Shown: piece by piece, positions 1 to 5,949 of the stretch
Layout: each line of letters starts with the position of its first letter
Position numbering within the stretch: position 1 is the first letter of the stretch
NCBI GenBank assembly: GCA_964505325.1
Contig: CAZDHT010000297.1
Span: forward strand, 1 to 5,949
Reading direction: 5' to 3'
DNA: 5,949 nucleotides
Origin: CAZDHT01 sp964505325
Lineage (GTDB): Bacteria > Planctomycetota > PUPC01
The notes under the pieces: generated by a model
Told to the model about the DNA's origin: nothing
The model's database searches: none
Seen by the model: only the letters and a program-made list of their open reading frames with translations
Program-made: the position numbers and the translations under genes

Positions 1-3000
1 CAGCGGCTGCAGCGCCCCGACTATCCCGGCCTGGTCACCCTTATCGTCGACGACCTGAAATACAGGTACAGCCGCGGGTTCGGCTCGATGACCGTCCACC
101 GCGCGCTGCTGCTCTCGCAACTGGACGACCTGCTCCTCAAGATGCCCTCCCTTCTGAGCAACACGAACTTCGTCACCACCTACCTGACGAAGCTTCGCCC
201 CGGCCCGGACGTCGACTGGCAGCACGACACCAAGGCCCGCGAGGCGTACCTCGACCGGATGTGGGCGTTCGTGAAGCGGCTCGGGTCCGCGCACAATTCG
301 CTCAAGGTCCACGTGCTCTACCGCCGGCTGATGCACGACCGCGGCAAGGGCGTCTACGACAAGGGCCGCTTCATGACATACATCAAGCTGCCGCGGCGCG
401 TCGGCTATCTGCCCTATGAGTTTACACGGACGGACGAGTATCGGCGCTACGCGGCGAATCTGAGCGCCGACTACCGCCGCTACACGCAGCTTCCCATCGT
501 GAGCAACGACGAGCCGATCGTCCGCGACTACCTGATGCATTTCTTCCTCAAAGAGGACACCTACCAGCCGTACATGACGTACATCCGTGACACGTATCTC
601 AAAGAGGTCTTTGCCGAGACCAAGATCGTCAACGGCATCGGCGACATGGAGAAATGGTACTCGATGCTGTCGCCGACGAAGTACCAGGCGCTCAAGGAGC
701 GCGTCGACCTGGACTTCGCGGCGACCAACAAGACGACGTTCCGCGCCGGCGAACCGGTCAGCCTGAATCTGTACGTCAAGAGCGTCAAGACGCTCATCGT
801 GAAGGTGTACGAGATTAACACGTTCAACTACTACCGCGAGAGACTCCGCCCCGTCGGCACCGACGTCAACCTTGACGGTCTGGTGGCAAACGAGGAGAAG
901 GTGCACAAGTTCGAAGAAGTCGCGCTGCGGCGTGTCCGCCGGACCTTCGATTTTCCCGCGCTGAGGAAGCGCGGGGTGTACGTGGTCGAACTCATCGGCA
1001 ACGGAAAGAGCAGCCGCGCCCTGGTCCGCAAGGGCCGGCTCGGATACCTTGAACGAACGAGCACCGCCGGTCACGTCTTCACGGTCCTGGACGAGTCGAA
1101 CCGCAAGGTGCCCGACGCGACGATCTGGCTGGCGGGTCACAAGTACGAGCCGGACAAGGACGGGACCGTCGTCATCCCGTTCACCAACCGCCCCGGGCGG
1201 CAGGCGATCATCATCCGCCAGGGCGAGTTCTGTTCGCTGGACCATTTCGAGCACCGCTCCGAGCAGTACAGTCTTGCGGCCCGCATCCACGTCGAGCGCG
1301 AGTCACTGCTCAAGCGCAGCAAGGCGCACGTCATCGTGCGCCCCGCACTGTACCTCAACGGCATGCCCGTGACGCTGTCGGTCCTGGAGGATGCCGCCCT
1401 GACGATCCAGTCCGTGGACCGCGACGGGGTCAGCACCGTCAAGCAGGTCAAGGACTTCAAGCTGTTCGAAGACCGGGAGTCCACCTACGAGTTCCAGGTC
1501 CCCGAGAATCTCTCGCGCGTCAGCTTCAGCCTGAAAGCCAAGGTCAAGAACCTGAGCCAGAACCAGAAGGTGGACCTGTCGGCCAGCGCGCAGTTCTCTC
1601 TGAACGGGATCGACCGGACCGACAAGGTCGAGGACCTGCACTTGAGCCACGTGGGCGGGGCGTACGTGCTGGAGTTGCTGGGCAAGACGGGCGAGGTCAA
1701 GCCCGACCGGCCCGTCCACCTGGAGCTCAAGCACCGGGACTTCCGCCGCACCGAACACGTCGTGCTCTCGACGGATGCCAAGGGCCGGACCGCGCTCGGC
1801 GCGCTGAAGGACATCCTGTGGGTCCGTGCGAAGGGACCGGAAGAAACGTCGCATCTCTGGCACCTGGTCCGTGACCGTCACAGCTACCCCGCCACCATCC
1901 ACGGCCGCGCCGGCGAGGTGCTCCGTGTGCCGTACATGGGCGCGCGGAACGAGCCGGACGGCGATGCCTTCTCGCTGTTGGAGCAGCGCGGGGGCACCTA
2001 CGTGAAGGACCGCCGCGACATGCTCTCCGTCGAGGGCGGATTCATCCAGGTGAAGGCGCTCCCCGCCGGTGACTACGACCTGCTGCTCAAGGAGACGAAC
2101 ACCCGGATCACCCTGCGCGTCACCGCCGGCCAGGAGCGCGACGGATACGTTCTGTCAGAGAACCGCCTGCTGGAGACACGGAACAAGCGGCCGCTCCAGA
2201 TCGCCGCCGTCGAGGCGAACAAGGACGACGTAAAGATCCGGCTGGCGAACAGCTCGAAGTTCGCCCGAGTCCACGTCATGGCGACCCGGTTTATGCCCGA
2301 GTACCCGGCATACGACTACCTGGGCGCGGTGTACTTCGCCGAGCCGGAGAGCATCTCGGTGGCCAAGCCGGAATCGGTGTACCTTTCCGGCCGAGACATC
2401 GGCGACGAGTATCGCTACATCATCGAGCGCAAATACGCCAAGATATTCCCCGGCAACATGCTCAAACGGCCGGCCCTTCTGCTGAATCCGTGGGCTCTCC
2501 GCAAGACCGACACGGGATACGAATACGCCAAACAAGGAACGGCCTGGGGCGCCCGCGGAGGCAAGGGAGTCCGTGGCGCGGCGAGGAGGTACGGAATGCC
2601 GTCCAAGCGGCCCCCAGCGCGACCAGGCATGTCTTCCAACCTGGACTTCCTCGGCCAGGCTGCGGCGGTTCTCACGAACCTCCGGCCCGACGCGAACGGC
2701 GTCGTCACCGTCAAGCGAAAGGACCTGGGCGCTCACCAGCAGATCCACGTCATCGCAGTGGACCCGGAGAACACGGTCTACCGCGAGGTGTCATTGCCGG
2801 ACCTGACCACGCCGTTCAAGGACCTGCGCCTGCTCACCGGGCTCGATCCCCAAAAGCACTACACCGAGCAGAAGCAGATCACCGTCGTCCAGGCGGACAA
2901 GTCGTTCGTGCTGGCCGACATCAGCACGTCCAAGTTCGAGGCGTATGACTCGCTCGCCAAGGTCTACGCGCTGTACGCCACGCTCAGCGGCAACAGCACG

Positions 3001-5721
3001 CTCCGCGAGTTCGCCTTCATCCTCAACTGGCCGAAGCTCAAGCCGGAGGAGAAACAGGCGAAGTACTCCGAGTACGCCTGCCACGAACTGAACTTCTTCA
3101 TCTACAAGAAGGACCCTGACTTCTTCAAGAAGGTCGTGCTGCCTTACCTGAAGAACAAGAAGGACAAGACGTTCCTCGATCACTGGCTTCTGGGGGACGA
3201 CCTCTCTGCCCACCTGAAGCCATGGGCGTTTGCGCAACTGAACATCGTCGAGCGGGCGCTCCTCGCGCAGCGGATGAAGCGCGAGCAGCAGCCGATGGCG
3301 CGGCACGTCCGCGACCTGTGGGAACTGATCCCGCCGAACATCGAGCGCTTCAACTTCCTGTTCAAGACCGCACTCAAGGGCAGCGCCCTCGAGACAGGCG
3401 ACGCGTTCGGGCTCGACGCCGCCAAGGACCAGTTGAGAGCCCGGGAGCATGCGGCGGCGGCCAAGGGGCTGCGCGGCTTGGCCAGGGCTCCCACCGGCAG
3501 CGCCGCCCCCAAGCCCGCCGCGCCGGCGCCGCGCGAGGCGCCGCAGCTCGACGACAAGGCGGAGGCGGGCGAGAAGCTCGGCAAAGAAGCGGAGGAGTAC
3601 TACGACCGAGATGGGAGGAAGCGCGCCGCCGTGCGCCAGTATTACCGCAAACTCGACAAGACCACGGAATGGGCGGAAAACAACTACTACCACCTGCCCA
3701 TCGAGCGGCAGAACGCGAGCCTGGTCACGGTCAACTCGTTCTGGCGGGACTACGCGGCGTACGACGGCCAAGGCGGATTCAGGTCTCCCCACCTGGCCGA
3801 GGCCACCCGTTCGTTCGCCGAGATGATGCTGGCGCTCGCGGTCCTCGACCTGCCGTTCGAGGCGAAGGAGCACAAGACCGCCGTCGACGGCCCGAAGTTC
3901 ACCCTGAACGCCGCCAGCCCGATGGTCGTCTATCACAAGGAGATCAAGGCGGCGGCGAGGCCCAGGGAGAAGACCCCCATCCTCGTCAGCCAGAACTTCT
4001 TCAAGCACAACGACCGATACCGTTACGTCAACAACGAACGAGTCGACAAGTACGTCACCGACGAGTTCATCGTCCACACCGTCTACGGCTGCCAGGTGGT
4101 GGTGACGAATCCGACCTCGTCGCGGCAGAAGCTCGACGTGCTCCTCCAGGTCCCGCGCGGCGCGCTGCCGGTGATGAACGGCTTCTACACGCGGAGCGTC
4201 CACATCGATCTGCAGCCCTACTCCACCCGCACGTTTGACTACTACTTCTACTTCCCCGCGGCGGGCGAACAGCCTCACTACCCGGTGCACGTGGCCAAGA
4301 ACGAGAAGCTGATCGCCAACGCCGCGCCCGTGAACCTGAAAGTGGTCGCGAAGCCCAGCAAGATCGACAAGACCTCGTGGGATTACATCTCGCAGCATGG
4401 CTCCGACGACGACGTGATCACCTATCTCGGGCAGCACAACATCCAACGTCCGAAGCTCAGCCGCATCGCCTTCCGCATGCGGAACAAGGCGTACTTCGAG
4501 AAGGTGATCGGCCTGCTCCAGAGCCGGCACGTCTACGACCACACGCTGTGGTCTTACGCACTGTATCCGCCTCACAACGTAACCCACGCGATCCGCGAGT
4601 ACCTCGAGCACTCGCCATACGCCAACCAGTGCGGCAGCTACATCGACTGCAAGCTGCTCACCATCGACCCCGTGGTCCGAAAGGCGTATCAGCATCTGGA
4701 GTACAGCCCGCTGGTCAACGCCCGCGCCCACAAGCTGGGCAAGACGCGGAAAATCCTCAACACGCGGTTCTACGCACAGTACACCCGCCTGATGAAGGTG
4801 CTCAGCTATCGGCGCAAGCTCGACGACACCGACCTGATGGCCGTCACGTACTATATGCTCCTTCAGGACCGCGTCGAGGAGGCCCTGCGCTTCTTCGAGC
4901 GGGTCAATCCCGCCCGCCTCGCCACCCAGCTTCAGTACGACTACTTCAAGGCGTACATCGACTTCTTCTCCGACGATCACCGCGTCGCCAGAGGCATCGC
5001 CGAGAAGTACAAGACGTATCCGGTCGACCGGTGGCGCAAGATCTTCGTCGACGCGCTCAGCCAGCTCGACGAGATCGAGGGCAAGGCCGCCAAGGTCGTC
5101 GATGACAAAGACCGGACTCAGCTTCAGACCAAGCTCGCCGCGACCGAGGCGAGCTTCGACTTCAAGGTCGAGTCGCGTCAGGTCACCCTCAGCTATCAGA
5201 AGCTGAAGGCGTGCACGGTCAACTACTACCTGATGGACATCGAGCTGTTGTTCTCGCGGAACCCGTTCGTCCAGCACTACGCCGGCCAGTTCGCCTACAT
5301 CCGCCCGAACGAGACCCAGCGCCTGCGGCTCGCCGCAGATCAGAAGACGTTCACCTTCCCGCTGCCGCAACGGTTCCACAACAGCAACGTGATGGTCGAG
5401 ATTGTGGGCGGCGGCGCGAAGAAGTCACAGGCGTACTACTCGCACTCGCTGGCGCTCCAGGTGATTGAGAACTACGGCCAGGTCAAGGTCTCGGACCGCA
5501 AGACCGGCAAGCCGCTGCCCAAGGTCTACGTCAAGGTGTACGCCCGGATGAAGGGCGGCCGGGTGCGGTTCTACAAAGACGGCTATACCGATCTGCGAGG
5601 CCGGTTCGACTACACCTCGCTCAACACCAACGAGCTGGACAACGTGGACCGCTTCTCGCTGCTCGTCATGAGCAACACCGCCGGCGCCGTCATCCGCGAA
5701 GCCGCACCGCCGAAGCGGTAA
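1..5721 (+). CDS. Giant macroglobulin-fold (A2M-like), thioester-less protein, 5' partial
   Basis: The frame is open from base 1 to TAA 5719-5721 (1906 codons). The first ATG (base 88) has no Shine-Dalgarno-like sequence before it and the 29 preceding codons read as ordinary protein, so the true start lies upstream and any signal peptide or lipobox is out of view. Visible order: helical segment to about residue 230; MG-like beta domains about 235-790, starting with TNKTTFRAGEPV (residues 242-253), which resembles the TDKxxYRPGExV signature of A2M MG2 domains; basic linker 834-880; MG7-like block 881-955; helical region about 980-1295 with an Ala/Pro linker at 1141-1200; beta-sandwich about 1300-1450; TPR-like helices 1454-1705; two C-terminal beta domains 1718-1905. 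A2Ms trap proteases through a bait region and often a CxEQ thioester; no CxEQ occurs here. Only six Cys are present (411, 1027, 1364, 1544, 1550, 1738). The A2M link is inferred from motif and domain order; trapping activity is not shown. It could instead be a surface adhesin or scaffold. Confidence 0.9.
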   Translation, partial: QRLQRPDYPGLVTLIVDDLKYRYSRGFGSMTVHRALLLSQLDDLLLKMPSLLSNTNFVTTYLTKLRPGPDVDWQHDTKAREAYLDRMWAFVKRLGSAHNSLKVHVLYRRLMHDRGKGVYDKGRFMTYIKLPRRVGYLPYEFTRTDEYRRYAANLSADYRRYTQLPIVSNDEPIVRDYLMHFFLKEDTYQPYMTYIRDTYLKEVFAETKIVNGIGDMEKWYSMLSPTKYQALKERVDLDFAATNKTTFRAGEPVSLNLYVKSVKTLIVKVYEINTFNYYRERLRPVGTDVNLDGLVANEEKVHKFEEVALRRVRRTFDFPALRKRGVYVVELIGNGKSSRALVRKGRLGYLERTSTAGHVFTVLDESNRKVPDATIWLAGHKYEPDKDGTVVIPFTNRPGRQAIIIRQGEFCSLDHFEHRSEQYSLAARIHVERESLLKRSKAHVIVRPALYLNGMPVTLSVLEDAALTIQSVDRDGVSTVKQVKDFKLFEDRESTYEFQVPENLSRVSFSLKAKVKNLSQNQKVDLSASAQFSLNGIDRTDKVEDLHLSHVGGAYVLELLGKTGEVKPDRPVHLELKHRDFRRTEHVVLSTDAKGRTALGALKDILWVRAKGPEETSHLWHLVRDRHSYPATIHGRAGEVLRVPYMGARNEPDGDAFSLLEQRGGTYVKDRRDMLSVEGGFIQVKALPAGDYDLLLKETNTRITLRVTAGQERDGYVLSENRLLETRNKRPLQIAAVEANKDDVKIRLANSSKFARVHVMATRFMPEYPAYDYLGAVYFAEPESISVAKPESVYLSGRDIGDEYRYIIERKYAKIFPGNMLKRPALLLNPWALRKTDTGYEYAKQGTAWGARGGKGVRGAARRYGMPSKRPPARPGMSSNLDFLGQAAAVLTNLRPDANGVVTVKRKDLGAHQQIHVIAVDPENTVYREVSLPDLTTPFKDLRLLTGLDPQKHYTEQKQITVVQADKSFVLADISTSKFEAYDSLAKVYALYATLSGNSTLREFAFILNWPKLKPEEKQAKYSEYACHELNFFIYKKDPDFFKKVVLPYLKNKKDKTFLDHWLLGDDLSAHLKPWAFAQLNIVERALLAQRMKREQQPMARHVRDLWELIPPNIERFNFLFKTALKGSALETGDAFGLDAAKDQLRAREHAAAAKGLRGLARAPTGSAAPKPAAPAPREAPQLDDKAEAGEKLGKEAEEYYDRDGRKRAAVRQYYRKLDKTTEWAENNYYHLPIERQNASLVTVNSFWRDYAAYDGQGGFRSPHLAEATRSFAEMMLALAVLDLPFEAKEHKTAVDGPKFTLNAASPMVVYHKEIKAAARPREKTPILVSQNFFKHNDRYRYVNNERVDKYVTDEFIVHTVYGCQVVVTNPTSSRQKLDVLLQVPRGALPVMNGFYTRSVHIDLQPYSTRTFDYYFYFPAAGEQPHYPVHVAKNEKLIANAAPVNLKVVAKPSKIDKTSWDYISQHGSDDDVITYLGQHNIQRPKLSRIAFRMRNKAYFEKVIGLLQSRHVYDHTLWSYALYPPHNVTHAIREYLEHSPYANQCGSYIDCKLLTIDPVVRKAYQHLEYSPLVNARAHKLGKTRKILNTRFYAQYTRLMKVLSYRRKLDDTDLMAVTYYMLLQDRVEEALRFFERVNPARLATQLQYDYFKAYIDFFSDDHRVARGIAEKYKTYPVDRWRKIFVDALSQLDEIEGKAAKVVDDKDRTQLQTKLAATEASFDFKVESRQVTLSYQKLKACTVNYYLMDIELLFSRNPFVQHYAGQFAYIRPNETQRLRLAADQKTFTFPLPQRFHNSNVMVEIVGGGAKKSQAYYSHSLALQVIENYGQVKVSDRKTGKPLPKVYVKVYARMKGGRVRFYKDGYTDLRGRFDYTSLNTNELDNVDRFSLLVMSNTAGAVIREAAPPKR

Positions 5722-5864
5722 GCAGCGCATCGGAGCACGGGGACACGGCAGCACCGGAGAATAGGGGCCTGGGGACGTCCGCCTTCGCCGACCCGCCCCC
5801 GCGGCCGCGCCCGCCCCCGCGCCCGCCGCGGACAACGGCGAGCCCACCGGCCACCGATCACTGG
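5722..5864. other. GC-rich intergenic spacer
   Basis: This is the stretch between the TAA of the giant gene and the stop of the putative convergent gene. I see no ribosome binding site, promoter or tRNA-like sequence. It holds a C-rich tract (about 5790-5831) with short self-complementary words such as CGCGGCCGCG (5800-5809) and CCGCGG (5799-5804 and 5826-5831). There is no T-run after any of them, so an intrinsic terminator cannot be called. Minus-strand open frames here encode Ala/Gly/Arg-rich strings that reflect base composition. Confidence 0.6.
5792..5821. repeat. 12-bp direct repeat in C-rich tract
   Basis: CCCGCCCCCGCG occurs exactly at 5792-5803 and again at 5810-5821, giving an 18-base period. 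The two copies flank GCCGCG-type sequence containing a palindrome. It lies about 70 bases past the stop codon of the giant gene. Low-complexity slippage is the simplest explanation; no function can be assigned. Confidence 0.6.
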
Positions 5865-5890
5865 TCACTGGTGACTGGTCACTGGTGACT
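5860..5890. repeat. Alternating GTCAC/GTGAC heptamer tandem repeat
   Basis: Two exact copies of the 14-mer ACTGGTCACTGGTG (5860-5873 and 5874-5887) are followed by ACT. Viewed as heptamers, the unit is ACTGGTS with S alternating C and G; a degenerate fifth copy (ACCGATC, 5853-5859) precedes them. Because GTCAC and GTGAC are reverse complements, adjacent units can pair as short stems with TG loops (for example 5864-5868 with 5871-5875 and 5871-5875 with 5878-5882). The array sits between the giant gene and a possible convergent gene and supplies that gene's stop codon. It has the look of a dispersed intergenic repeat, but copy number elsewhere cannot be seen here. Confidence 0.85.
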
Positions 5891-5949
5891 TCTTCTCAGG
5901 TTTGGGCGCCCAGCCGTATTCTCGGGTGGTGACGGCGTGCTCCTTTCCG
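5865..5949 (-). CDS. Possible 3' end of a convergent gene (partial)
   Basis: Reading the minus strand from base 5948, 27 sense codons run to a TGA at 5867-5865. The visible peptide begins GKEHAVTTREYGWAPKPEKK and finishes SPVTSHQ. The first 20 codons mostly end in G or C (15 of 20), as do those of the giant gene, while the two other minus frames over the same bases are less biased and one closes at 5898-5896. The last residues and the stop are encoded by the GTSAC heptamer array, as if the repeat had invaded or extended the C-terminus. The fragment is too short to identify a family. It may equally be chance non-coding sequence. Confidence 0.35.
   Translation of the reverse strand, partial: GKEHAVTTREYGWAPKPEKKSPVTSHQ

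Noticed and set aside
3222..4238. Plus-strand frame of 338 codons within the giant gene
   Set aside because: Its product is dominated by Arg, Ala, Gly and Pro, typical of an out-of-frame reading of GC-rich coding DNA, and it overlaps a convincing coding frame.
4630..4650. QCGSYIDC as a degenerate thioester site
   Set aside because: The A2M thioester needs CxEQ with Gln three residues after Cys; here the residue three positions after the first Cys is Tyr, and the surrounding sequence does not resemble a thioester domain.
2791..5379. Minus-strand open frame of 862 codons opposite the giant gene
   Set aside because: It is the exact codon-register complement of the sense frame, its product is a Val/Leu/Arg/Glu/Asp-rich string without domain-like patterning, and its openness follows from missing TTA/CTA/TCA sense codons.
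5799..5831. GC-rich palindromes as an intrinsic terminator
   Set aside because: The self-complementary words are by-products of C/G-only sequence and no T-tract follows on either strand.
5425..5868. Minus-strand frame of 147 codons over the end of the giant gene and the spacer
   Set aside because: The part over the spacer translates the C-rich tract as an Ala/Gly/Arg run, and the rest is antisense to conserved-looking C-terminal coding sequence. There is no supporting start context.
5903..5912. TGGGCGCCCA perfect 10-bp palindrome as an operator site
   Set aside because: It is short, isolated, and falls in what may be coding sequence of the convergent gene; no promoter elements are nearby.

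Overview
The window is almost entirely filled by one very long plus-strand gene that enters from the left edge already in frame and ends at a TAA at 5719-5721. About 228 bases of GC-rich intergenic sequence follow. They include a short palindromic tandem repeat and what may be the last codons of a convergent minus-strand gene. DNA is strongly GC-rich with mostly C/G-ending codons. This, together with my unverified recollection of similar giant hypothetical proteins in Planctomycetota and some unicellular eukaryotes, suggests a GC-rich environmental bacterium, perhaps a planctomycete. The sequence alone does not prove that.

Region 1-5721: 1906 visible residues (numbered here from the codon at base 1) of a macroglobulin-fold-rich protein. 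In order I see: an N-terminal helical segment (1-~700); a series of beta-sandwich segments that read like alpha-2-macroglobulin (A2M) MG domains, including a TDKxxYRPGE-like motif (~703-2380); a conserved-looking segment and a basic Gly/Arg-rich linker where A2M proteins carry the bait region (2377-2640); an MG7-like strand block (2641-2870); an alpha-helical half interrupted by an Ala/Pro linker (~2940-3890); another beta-sandwich (~3900-4350); a TPR-like helical region (~4360-5110); and a C-terminal pair of beta domains resembling the first MG pair (~5152-5718). There is no CxEQ thioester motif anywhere. The protein therefore looks like a thioester-less, extended A2M relative. Its function is not known to me.

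Region 5722-5949: a short spacer, a C-rich tract with an exact 12-bp direct repeat, alternating GTCAC/GTGAC heptamers, and a minus-strand frame whose stop codon lies inside those heptamers. No RNA gene, CRISPR array, mobile element, promoter or convincing terminator is visible. With only one substantial gene present, no pathway or operon partnership can be read from the window.
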